From contig NW_004624734.1 in assembly GCF_000247695.1 (NCBI RefSeq), forward strand, positions 33,613,560 through 33,677,559: a stretch of DNA of 64,000 nucleotides. Direction: 5' to 3'. This DNA comes from Heterocephalus glaber (taxonomy: Eukaryota; Chordata; Mammalia; Rodentia; Bathyergidae). Under the pieces are notes generated by a model. It ran no database searches. It saw only the letters and a list, made by a program, of their open reading frames with translations, and was not told the origin of the DNA. Position numbers and translations under genes: made by a program. Shown piece after piece: positions 26,601 through 39,000 of this stretch; position 1 is the stretch's first letter, and each line of letters begins with the position of its first letter.

Positions 26601-27444
26601 GGAGGGGGTGTTCGCAGGGCCTACCCTCTCTCGACCACTCCTGTCACTGGACACAAACTAAAGTTGGTTCTTGGGAGCACCGAGCTGTGCAATTAATCAC
26701 CTGAAGTATGTGTGAGCCTCACACTAGGGTCCCGCGCCGGGCTCTTAAGGCCGAGAGAACAGACTTGTTCCACCCGCACCAGTCACCGAGCCTTTTCAGC
26801 GTGCGCTTCGCTCAACCCCACCGCGCATGCGGAACCACCTCACACTGCGCAAGCGCCGACGAAGGAGGCCGCTCCTCATCACTAATCATAGAGTCTGGGA
26901 CATCCAAGAATTAGGATGAATGTCAATCGCAGGAAGACCTGAAAAATACATTTTTTCACTGTCCTTATATTTTGCTAACCTTGAAGGCATGGGTAAGAGG
27001 AAGGGCTCTGGTTTCTTATTCCTCAAGAATGAATCCTCTTTCAAACTTTTAGTCAACCATAAGATGGCGCTGTGAAGGATAAAAATGGAGGAAGAGAAGG
27101 AGCGTACTTCAGTTGATATGCCTGTGCAGCGATTTGCTCAGTCGCAGACGGGCGGGCGGGGGTGGGACGGGGGAGGTGGAGAAGGCAAGGAGGGGAGGCG
27201 AACCGGAATTCCGCAGTGCGCGCGCCTCAACATCCGGGCATCGCCTTCATCCCTCCCTCTTGCCCCTCCGTGACAACAGGAAGCGGAAGTGAAAAATAGG
27301 TGTCCCCGCAGCTTCTTAGCAACGCGCGGTCAAGTGACACAATCAGCTGACTCCGGTAGAGGAAGGGACTGTGGCGGCCAGTATTGGAGCTGTTGCAGCC
27401 ACGATTGCCCGGCCAGGGACCGGAGCTGAGCGGTCATCGTCAGA

Positions 27445-27485
27445 ATGTCGGGCAAAGACCGGATTGAAATCTTCCCCTCGCGAAT
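27445..27485 (+). CDS. ATP6V1D: ATP6V1D coding exon 1
   Basis: The start codon ATG at 27445 begins [13 protein letters not shown]; the exon ends two bases into the next Met codon (AT|G) at donor gtaagt. The context cagaATGt has A at -3. Confidence 0.96.
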
Positions 27486-30011
27486 GTAAGTAAAGGAATA
27501 GGACTAGTGGCGCTCATAGTTTCAGAAATGCCTGCCTGGAGCGCGATTCTTCCACACCCGGGGGCCCGAGCGAGGATCCTAGTTTCCTGGACTGATGCCG
27601 AAATCTCCCTAGGGTCTTTTCATGAGTTCAGGGCCAGGCCCCCTCTCGCTCCCTCAGAGGTTCCTCCAGCGTGAACCAGACTGAACATAGCGATCCCAGC
27701 CCAGAGGAAGGCGCGCGGCCTGCCTGCGTCTATGGAGTTCCGCAGTCCTTACTCGGTAATTGGGTCCTTCCCGCAGCCCACAGTTTAGTGATGAGAGGGA
27801 GAAGCCAATAAGGTTTGTAAACTGCTCTGAGAGGGGAAGTTTGCTGCGATGGGAAGAAGATAGAAGGCCCCTGAGTCAAAATGGGGTTGAACCAGATTAT
27901 CGTAGCATGGGCGTCAGATTTCCTTATTTTCCAAGATGGAAATCAAATGTCACCTGCTGTTGGAAGATATCCGTGAGTTTCTGAAGCACTCCTTTTGCAC
28001 TGTGACTCCTACACCTTTTCAGACTTCTATTAGCGCTGGTCACATCGTAGATATTTATTTATTGCATAACTTTCCCTCCCACCAGTCTCTGGGCTCCTCC
28101 AGGCAGAGAGCATCTTGATTGTAAATTCCTGAAAGATCCACAAAGAATGTTTATTGAATGAACCCGTGTCTTGGAATCTGCTCACTTTCCAACTGGCAGC
28201 CTCTTTTGGCCTGAAGTCTTTGTCAAGAGAAATGACAGCACCGTGGTGGTCAGTTTGTAAAGAAAGTTTTGAAGTTTTCTCAGATGTCCTTAACGGCTTG
28301 TGAGAGTAAAAGTTTTAAATTATGCTCTTGGGGCCGGGGGATTTAGCTCAGTGGTTCTGCCACCTGCCTTGCAAGTGCAAGGTCCTGAGTTCGATCTCCG
28401 GTACCAAAATAAAAAGCTCTCTTTTTTTGTCAGTGAAGAAGTAGAAAGTCAGTTTTGACTCTGACACTTAGATCTTTTTGTTGCGGTCTTTTTGGGGCTG
28501 TCCACTCGTAAAAGTTATATTCAAACTCTAAAACTAGATTTTGTCTCTTCCAGGGCAACTAGCATGTAATAAAATGTAGTTTGTAAATTTTTTACTTTCA
28601 TCACACTGATTTTATTTGTTGTTGTTTTAGACAGGGGTCTTGCTATGTAGTTCAGGCTGGCCTTGAACTCACTATGTAGCCCAGGCTGGCCTCGAACTCA
28701 GGGCGATCCTCCTGGCTCAGCCTCCCCAGTGTTGGGATTACAGATGTGCAGCACCATGCTCCGCTCACTGACTTTCCTAGGGCTGATTATTCTACAAGCT
28801 AGCTGTGGAGAAAGGTGATAACTGTGAAATAGATAAGGGTCAGGACCACCCTGGGAGATTGCAGAACTCTCAGCACATAATGACTCCTTCCAAACTTCTG
28901 CACTGACAGACAATTGAATTCTCAGCATAAGGCCATGTCCCAAGGATGACTCCAGCTGTCCACTGAAATAACTGGCTGGAGGTGTAGCTCAGTGGCAGAG
29001 CACTTGCCAAACATTTGAGGCCCTCCCTCTATTCAATCCCTAGCACCACAAAAAAATAAAATATGCACTGCAAAAATAAATGAGAAAAATGCTTGTCTGA
29101 AAAAGCTCACAGCTACCAGAAGAATTAAATATTTGTTCTATCCAATACAACATTGATGGATGCCTGACCTCCCTTTCTTAGAGCCCTTATTAAAAAGGGT
29201 TTACAGTTGTGAATGTGTACCTGTTAGAAGTATCTCTCTCAAGGATCTGAGAACCTTTCTTAGAAAGTATAGAATCTTTGTTTCCTTGCCTCTCTGGGAA
29301 GATAGGATCCTGATTGCCATAACTGCCAGCGAGCAGACACACCTGGCTTCATTGTATTTACACTGACCACCCCTTTGTAAATTTTCATGTTGCCAACTCT
29401 ACTTGAGGCCCACTCCTTCACTCTGTCTTCAGAACACCCAGTCACCTCTGCACAAATCAAAATGGAGCTCAGCTCTTTGGGCTCCTGTCAGTTGTTAGGG
29501 AACAAAATCTCCATTGTTTTAGCTAACGTTTGGCTATGTTTATCTATGGCAGCAGTCAGAAGGTTAACATGTTTTTGTTTCTATCTTGGAACTTTCAAGA
29601 CTAAGGTGAAAATGAACCTCTTTGGGCTTAGACAAGAAATGATAGGTTTGTGAAGGTGAAAACTGGTATTTGAGAGCCCTCAGCTTGCTGACTGAGGAAA
29701 ATCAGGTGCTGGAAGTAAATATATTTCCCAAGGCCCAACAGCAGGTTCTTTGTCATATAGTCAGATGTCTTTGATTCAGCTGGAAACAGTCATTGTCCTA
29801 GCTGAAGGTCAAACCTTTTTTGGTGGGAAAAAGCAGCTCTGAAATAAGTAAAATGACAGGTTTTTAAAGACCTAACACCAAGTGTGGTGGCCCACACCTC
29901 TAATCCCAGCACTCAGGAGGCTGAGGCAGGAGGATCACTGCAAGTTCAAGACCAGCCTGGGATCCATATTGAGTTCAAGGCCAGTCTGAACTACATAGCA
30001 AGACCCTGTCT

Positions 30012-30047
<36 letters not shown>

Positions 30048-33017
30048 CGGGCCTGGATTTAGCTCAGTGGTGCCCTTGCTGGCCTCGAAAGCACAAGGTC
30101 CCAAGTTTGATCCCCAGTACAAAAAAAAAAAGTCATAGGCTAAAAAATGTACTAGTGACTTTCGTTTTACTGAAAGTCAACTTTATAGCACTATCTTGTG
30201 AAATGTTGCTTTTACTTACGTACCATGGAAAACAAGTTTACTGGGAGCAAAAGAGGAATAAAAGATTTGGACTCAACAGAAGTCAAGCAGACCAAGTTCT
30301 GCTATACCTTATTCTCAGTGCCCAGGCAGGTTGGTAGTTAAAAATTGCCCATTTCATAGAGGTGCCATCTAAGAGGAAATGAAAAGTACTGTGGTAAATT
30401 CAGTTTTATCAACCAGTTAACCTGTAAACTTGCTGAAATCTGCAGTAGTAGGATTTTACCTAAATTTGACCCAACTCCGAGTCCGCATTCAGATTGTGGT
30501 GTCAACAACGTGGTGTGTTGAATGTATACAGCCGGTCTGGGTGGCTCCCGCCCAGGCTGGACTGAAACAGCTTCTCCTGGTGGCACTGCTGGTGACTCTC
30601 AGAGTGAGCACTGCTCCCTGCTGCTGCAGGCGTCTTCAGGAGGGGCCCTTGGCATATTCTTAGTTTGCAGTGGACATAGCTTTGAGCCTTAGTTGGAACT
30701 TTGGGTAGGTTGCAGTCAGAAGTCTGTTTCAGCTTCCCACTCAGCCTTTTTTTCACTGAGTGGCTATGAGAAAGTTCTTTCACATTTCTGGGCTTCATTT
30801 TTCTAATTTTTCTTTCTTTTTTGGTACTGGGGATCGAACTCAGGATCTTGCGCTTGCAAGGCAGGGACTGGAACCACTGAGCTAAATCCCAGGCCCTCTT
30901 TTTTTCTTTTTTGAAGCAGTACTGGCGAGTGAACCCAGGGCCTTCCCACAGAGCTTGCGATCCTCCTGCTTTAGCCTTGTGGTCATGTGTCACCACGCTC
31001 ATTTTTCTAATGTTTAAGTTCATGTCTAAAATCTCTTTCATCTATAGAATTGTCTCATTTAACCCTGTGGTAAAAGATTTCGGTACTGTTTGTGTAATTA
31101 AGAATTTGGTTGAAAGGTTTATCAATATGTACTGTTTTGCAGTTGAGTATAACACCATCATGAAATTATATCTACTTGAATCACTGTAAATGTCTAGGTT
31201 GTATGTAATTTATTGTTGTATTTTATTGTCAGAACACTTTTTAGTTATTAAATTTTATCTGGCAGATGGTAGTGAGAACAGAATCAGCAGCTTCTTCCAT
31301 TGCATGCTTGTCCTTCCTTTGGGAGGGCAGGGCCGTGGTGCAGTGGTAGAACACTTGCCCAGCATGTGCCAGGCCCCAGGTTCAATCCCCGGCACTGCAA
31401 AAGATAAAGCAAACAAAAAAACTTTAGTATGGGGCTTCTGGTGGGAGAAAGGTTGAAATAAAACGAGGCTTCACTGAAAGTTTACCTTGTCACTTAGAAG
31501 TCTTATATATGCCATTTACTACCTAGAATCATTTACACTTTGATTCAGTGATTGATATTAGGTATTGATTGCCATCAAAACACTTAAATGCCACACTGGT
31601 TATAGAAGATATAACAAAGTACAAAAAGTACTAAAGAATATAGTAATAAAAATTCGTATTTTTCACTCAGCCTTGTTTCTGGGAATCCTTTGTAGAGCTA
31701 TTCTCTACATCTATATAAGCACAATAATTGCTTACTTTAGGTAAGTAAGACGGTGTAGTACAGGAAGCACATGTAGACCAACTTTCCTAATTTTTTTATG
31801 ACTCCGTATCATTCCGTTATATGGCAAGCCATGATTTATTTAACATTTTAGTTGTTTCTACCCTTTTGTTCTTACACATAATGCTAGAGTACATGTACAT
31901 GTCCTGTACATGTTTTTGTACACATGTGGGAATAAGTCTATAGGATAAATTCCTCAAAGTGGAATTGTTGGTCCTGAAGGTGATTACATTTCAGATTTTT
32001 GTTTGCTGTGATGGGTGTTGATCCCAGGGCCTTGTGTATGCTAGACATCTCCTACTGAGCTAAACCTTCGGTGCCCCAAATTTTGGTATATATTAGTGGG
32101 TAGATTATTTTACACTTGATCTTAGCCAGAAGGCTGATAAGCGATGGGTAGATTATTTTTATCCTTAATACTACATTTCTAATGGATCTGAAACATTACA
32201 TACTATTTTTACTTACAAATCAAATAAGTAAACTATACTGGCATAAAATAAGGCTCTTGATAGTGTTTATTATTTAATGAATACTTATTCCAGATATTGA
32301 TTATAGAATTGTATTGTAAGTAAATAAACTTCTCATTTATGGAACACTGAGGTAGAAGTCTATAATATTGGCAAACCAGTTAAATTTGCCAGCAACAAAT
32401 ACTTTTTCTTACACTCATTTTAAAGGATAAAGAATAATTTTAACATCATGTCACAGAGGTGCTTTTGTGTCATTTAACAGTGACAGTAGGTGTCTTTAAC
32501 GTTGTTCTGCAGGGCACAGACCATCATGAAGGCTCGTTTAAAAGGAGCACAGACAGGCCGAAACCTCCTAAAGAAAAAATCTGACGCCTTAACTCTTCGA
32601 TTTCGACAGATCCTAAAGAAGATAATAGAGGTGGGATCAACTTTGTTGAGCGAAGTATTGATTTTATGAATATCCCAAGGAAAAGCTAGCACAGCCTTGG
32701 CATTTTTTTCTTTTCTTTTACTTTTTCCAGTCCTGGGATTGAACCCAAGGCTTTTCATGTGCTAAGAACATGCTCTCCCACAGGGTTACAGCCCCAGCCC
32801 ATAAGTTTTTGTTATTTTAATTGACTTTTCTTTCAGAAGTAAAAATACTATCACAACAAGTATAACACTGGACAAATGCTAGCATACATGCCATAAAGAT
32901 TTACGTTTCAGGTAAGAAACCTTAGTTAAGAAAATCCCACCTAATTCTACCTGCAGACCCAGAGCCAAATGTGCCCGGCCCCACCCACTCCTCTGGCCTC
33001 CCTGGGCCTCCTTCCTG

Positions 33018-33055
<38 letters not shown>

Positions 33056-36000
33056 ACGCGTGTGTGCGTGTGTCCCCGTGGCGGCCACTCCTGGCCATTG
33101 CTGACCACCCAGTTTGGAGCGGCCCCATGTTTATTCCGTCATACCTCTTACTATCTTTATCATAGCATGTGAGGCTTCATGACGTTCTCTTCATTGTTTC
33201 CCCCACTAGAAAGTGTAAATTCCAGAGAACAGGAACTTTGTCCTTAGTACTGTATTCCCAGTGCCTGGAATAGAACCAGCGCACAGTCGTCCAGGCTGGC
33301 CGTGAGCTTGCTATAGAGCCCAGACTGGGCTTGAACTCACAATCTTCCTAACTCAGCCTCCCAACTGCTAGCATTACAGGCAGCTGCCACCACACCTGGC
33401 TTTCTTAGCAGGTTTTAATTTAGTGCTTTTTTCGGTAATGATGTATGAATACAAAATTACATAAAAAAGAAAGATTCTTTTCCTATATCTCTCTTTTCCA
33501 CCTGATGATCCTTCTCTTATTTCCAAGAGGTAGTTCTTCATGATACCTTGGTTTCTGGCCTCTTAGTCTCCCTTTTTGGTAGCATGCACAAAAGGTACTT
33601 CATTTGTAAAGCAGGAATATTATAGACACATGGATGCTTTTAATAATAATAAACATACAGTGGTTCCATGCATACATACCACTCTAACATTTCCTGCCTG
33701 CTCCTCTCTCCCTCCTCTCCTGTGGCAGAGCACAGCTGTCTGTGTCAGCATATGACGGTCTGTCCCATTCTAATTGCTGCGTCACACACTACTATATGGA
33801 CAGTGGAGTTTAGCTGTAACTATCAATGAATATCTAGTCTTAACATGTCTAGTCTTAACAGTTTTTTTGTAGGGGAAACTCTTAAATGCTTTGTGTATGT
33901 GTGCTAACATTTCTCTAGAAAAGAATCTTGCAATCTGATCTCTTGATCCAAGGAGAGAGAGAGATATTTATATGTATATGTTAAATTTTACATATGTCAT
34001 ATAAAGATATAGAGATAAAGATAAATACTGGGGATTGAACACATTGGACGCTGTACCACTGAGCTATAGCTACAGGCCCTTTTATTTATTTATTTTTTTA
34101 ACACTTTTTTTTTTTTGGAGACAGGGTATTATTTTATAGTTCAGGCTAGCCTTGAGCTCACTATGTAGCCCAGGCTCACTTTGAATTAATTTATATTTTA
34201 AAACAAGATTTTTTTCTGGATGTGGTGGTACATGGCTATAAGGCTAGCACTCGGGAGGCTGAGGCAGGAGGATCACTCCGAGTTCAAGTCCAGCCTTGAC
34301 TACATAGTGAGACCCTGTCTCAGAAAACAGTCAGTCAATCCATCCATCAATCAATCAATCAAGGTTTTGATAAATTACCTAGGCTGGCCTGAAATGTGCA
34401 GTCCTCCTGCCCCAGCCTCCTGAATATTTGGGATTACCGGTATGCACCACCATGCCCAGCTGTTTAAATTTTTGTTACCTGATAAATTGTCCTCCAAATT
34501 GTTATACTAATTTGTGTTCCTACCAAATGGTATAGAAGAGGACTTATTTTCTTTTTGTCTAACTGGGTATTAATGCATGTACTTTTATATGTTGTCCATC
34601 TATGGGATTAGAATTGGTCTCTTTTAAATTTGCACTGTTATTTCTGATGTTGAACAGCTCTTCATGTTTAGTACCAGTAATTTGATTTTCTTGGTGAATT
34701 TCTTTTCTTTTTAAAGAAGTTCTCTTTGGTGGTACACACCTGTAATCCCAGCACTCAGGAGGCTAAGGCAGGAGGATTGTGAGTTTGGGGCCAGCCTGGG
34801 CTACATAGTGAGTTCAAGGCCAGGCCGAACTACATAGTGAGACCTTGTCTCAAAAAATCACCCCCCCAAAAAGAAGCTCTCTTTGGTTAATATGTGTAGA
34901 ACACTCAAAAAATATTTTCTCTACATCATTTGATTGTCTTTTGACATTTTTTGAAAAATATTTTAATTTTTGTTTGGTCAGATAAAAACAGTTTGATCTT
35001 TTTGTTTTGAGACAGAGTCTCCCTGTCTACCCTAGTCAGGCTTCAGACTCACTATGTAGCCTAGGCTAACTAACCTTGAACTCAAGATCCTCCTGCCTCA
35101 GCCTCCTCAGTTCTGGGAATTATTTAGAGACAGTCCCACTATATTACCCAGGCTGGCTCAAATTCCTGAGCACAGGTGGTTCATTTGCCTTAGTCTCCCG
35201 AGTGACTGGAAGCCACCATACTGGATTTATAGATTTTTAAAAAATCTTTCTCTTTAATATGTCTGGATCCTTTTCTTTTGTGTAGGGTGATGGTGTAAGA
35301 TAGGGATTTAGTTTTATCATTTTGTAAATGGGTGGACAGTTGAATGATATCTTTATTGTACTAAATTCCCATATAGACCTGGGATTCTTTCTCTTATTTT
35401 TTTGCTTTTTGTTTTTTTGAGACAGTCTCCCTGTGTAGCTCAGGCTAGCCTCGACTAGCCATGTAGCCTAGGCTGGCCTTGAACTCTCAGACATCCTCCT
35501 GCCTCAGCCTCATGAATGCTGTGATTACAGTGTGAGCCACTAGGTCCGGCTCTGGGCTTCTTTCTGAACCTTCTGTTCTGTTTCTTATCTATCCTAAACC
35601 AGGCATCTTTCCTTTTTGTAGGGGTAGATTTTTCAGTACTTGGTAAGCCAACTCCTAACTACCTGACCCAGTTTTTCTTTTTATAAAAAAAATGATTGAG
35701 GGCCTGGGATTTAGCTCAGTGGTGCCACCACCTGCCTCGAAAGCGCAAGGTCCTAAGTTCCATCCCTGGTACCAAAAAACCCCAAAATGATTGAATATTC
35801 TCAAACATTATGTTTTCTAGCTGTGTTTTAGCATTAGTATGGCATTAGGCTTTTAACTCTAACTTCGGTGAATTTCAGAGGGTAATTTAAGCAGATCCAC
35901 ATGTACCCATTTAGGAATAAAAAACTCTGTTGGTAAAGAATTGGTTTTCTATTTATTAATACATTTATTGTGATGTTTTATTTTGTTCACTTTTATACTG

Positions 36001-39000
36001 GGCATGGAACCCAGTGCTTGCGTATACCAGGCAAGCTCTTTGCCCCTGAGCTGCATCCCCAGCCCTGTTCTGATGTTTTACTTATTAAACTTGTGGTTTT
36101 GCAGCATTGTTACCATAACCAAGACTGTTCAGATTTGGAAATTTTGTTTTATCGTTTATGAGATCAGTGTCTGATACTGATGTACAACGCCTACCCTAAA
36201 ATACTGATGGTTGTTAAAAGAACTTAAGTAGGTGAGGTCTGACCTAGAATACTTGGCTGAACCTGCTGTGGCTCTGTGCTTTTCCAGACCAAGATGTTGA
36301 TGGGCGAAGTCATGAGAGAAGCTGCCTTCTCCCTTGCCGAGGCCAAGTTCACAGCGGGGGACTTCAGGTAAAAGCGCAGTGCTCTCCGGTTCATAATTAC
36401 AGTGAAAGTTTTTTAAAAACTGTAAATGTATATAAGTGTATGTAAGTATTATAGACAGACACATGGTAATGAGAGGGACCACTTGTAACCCCTCTCCTTC
36501 GGGCTGTCTGTTCCCCCACAGGGGCTGTCACACAGTCTCGGGCACAGGGTACTTATTTTGTCATCCATTTTCATTTGACCTTGTACCATAAACATTTTTC
36601 CTTGTTTTTATGAGGATGGTTCATCCTTCTCAAGGGGTACCATGATATCTTTTCTCAAAATGCTGGATCTTTGCTGTGATTTTTCAGTTTTTTGGAATAT
36701 TAGACAAGGTAGATTAAACATCTTAATGCATATCTTTTTTTGGTTTTCATTGAATTATTAGGGTAAATTTTTGAGACTGGAATCCATTATTTATTTACTT
36801 TCGGAAAACAAAAATTTTATATCCCCAAAGGCTCCTTCCTGGCACAAGTTAATCACCTTTACAGGAGGGGGTGGGCAGGGGAGGGAGGAAGAAGAGACGA
36901 GAACCTCAGAACAGAATAGAATGAAGTTCCAGGGTTCCCAGTCAACTTGTCACACATCCATGTAAACCCAGTGTCCTAGAAAACAAGCTTTCTCTCTTGT
37001 CTCATCATAGAGCTTGAATCCTGATTGATTTCAGCAGTGTAGGATCCATTATTTAAAAGGCAAGAGTTTCATGGCTTTTGTTGAAGCAGTGTGTGGTTTA
37101 TAACACATACACAATGGTTTGCAAAATATGCCACTTTATGCATTAATGACGCTTCACATAACTCAGCAAGTTATGTTTGCAGCTTAGTGACATTCTTTTC
37201 TGAAGTCACATGGCTAGTTAAGGACAGAAGGAAAAGTTGCTTTCAGGGTTTTAAATTTATTTTTGATGGTATTGGGGAGTGAATGCAGGGGCTTGCACAT
37301 GTAAGGTGAGCACTCGACCAGTGAGCCACACTCCAAGCCCTTTTTAAAATTTTATTTTGAGACAGGGTTCTCACTAAGTTGTCCGAGTTGGCATAACTTG
37401 GGGTCTTTCTGCCCTTGCCTCCTGAATAGCTAGGATTGGAGGCGAGCACTGCCACTCTTGGCTGTTTTCAAGAGTTTTGATTTTAATGTCCTTCTCCCAG
37501 TAACATGATTTCTCTTTATGTAGGAGTGTTCCCTGGCAGCAGGCCTTAGAGCCTGAGGGCTCTAGGCCCCTTGAAGTGTAGACTTTAATTTTTGCCAATA
37601 CCAGTAAGGTAACAGTTTTCACTGACTTTGCCAGAGGGAGGAACTCGGTAGTAAGTGGTTTTTGAGTGGTTATGGGGAAGACACTTTATTTTATAACAGA
37701 TAGAGTTAAAGCCAGAAGTAGGGTAACAGAGTTTGAATACCAGCTTAACCAACTCAATAACAAACCTAGAAGGAAAATTTTCTCCAATTACACTAGCAGA
37801 ATGAGAACTCTGAACTCAGTCCCATCCGTGCACTGACTGAAAACCCAGACTCCAATACTTTAAGTCATTCTTGCTTACAGCGGTTTTAACATTGTTTGTT
37901 CTCTGCTCCTTGAGGCCCCCCTAAGACAGCAGCAAGTTTTTTTTTCTTGGAAAAGGACAGTTATCAAAACAAGTAACTGTGACATCTCACTCTTGGTCTC
38001 ATTTAATGTTGAAACTATCTAGTGGGTCCCTGTGGGTTTATTTCTAAAGAGGCAACTAAATAAAGGGTCTGTCTTCTTTTACAGCACCACAGTTATCCAA
38101 AATGTAAATAAAGCCCAAGTGAAGATTCGTGCAAAGAAAGATAATGTAGCAGGTAACTTTTCAACTCTTTGGAACCCTTTGAGGAGAATAGGTGACATTT
38201 TAAAATAGCCATTGATTCAACAATATCTTGATGTCCCAGTTTCTCTCTTCTGTTAGAACAACTTGATTGGCTTTGTTAAAACCATTAGCAACCAGGTCCT
38301 TATTGCTCAGGATAATCTGACTTTTGAATAGAAACGAAGACTTAAGCAAACAGGTTCTGATATTCATTGAGTGAAGCCAGTTACATTTCCAGACTAAATC
38401 GTTTGACTTTTGAGAAAAAACCAAAAAACATAGGAGACAGTGCATAAGAAACAGTACTTCAAGGCTGTGTTTTGTTGGTGAGTGCCTGTCTGTTTTTGTA
38501 TTTAACAGGTGTTACTTTGCCAGTGTTTGAACATTACCATGAAGGAACTGACAGTAAGTCTGAAACTGTGTTAGTGTTTGTCTCTGGATCTCCTCTTTCC
38601 TTTTTAGATGAAACTTGTCTGGAAAGCACACTAGTCAGACTTAGAGGTCAGAGAGGTTCCATCCGGTGTTAGACACACTGCCTCAGACTCACAGGGCCCT
38701 GGGTGCCATCCGAGTGCCGCACAGTCTTCTTGTGGAAACTGTTCAGCAGCAGCATCCTATGGTGTCTAGGAGTGAGGCAGGCACTTCTTGTTGCATTTAA
38801 CTCCTGTTAAACGAATTTAAGTGGATTTGTCTTTGTGTTTGGTAGTTTTCTGCTTATCTTCCTTTTGGGAATTTTCTGCAAGAAGATTATTTACTCTGTT
38901 AATTACAAATGTTGTCTGACTGGTTCTTTCAGGTTATGAACTAACTGGTTTAGCCAGAGGTGGGGAACAGTTGGCTAAACTGAAGAGAAATTATGCCAAA

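Larger units (their letters stand above)
27486..32512. other. ATP6V1D intron 1
   Basis: An L2 relic lies at about 28020-28165. SINEs: ID-like at about 28332-28408 (+), B1 at about 28625-28765 (-), ID at about 28971-29050 (+), B1 at 29880-30012 (+) with a 34-A tail, ID-like at about 30047-30131 (+), ID-like at about 30818-30897 (-), B1-like at about 30935-31005 (-), ID at about 31325-31405 (+) and ID at about 31995-32075 (-). An old L1 relic (-) lies at about 31780-31985. A U2 fragment lies at 32112-32145. Nothing was recognised at 29050-29880 or 30140-30800. Confidence 0.65.

Noticed and set aside
30502..31041. 179-codon open frame on the minus strand
   Set aside because: It runs through an ID-like and a B1-like SINE, has no recognisable domain and lies inside ATP6V1D intron 1.
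32879..33172. Histidine/threonine- and cysteine/valine-rich open frames
   Set aside because: They are translations of the (TG)n microsatellite.
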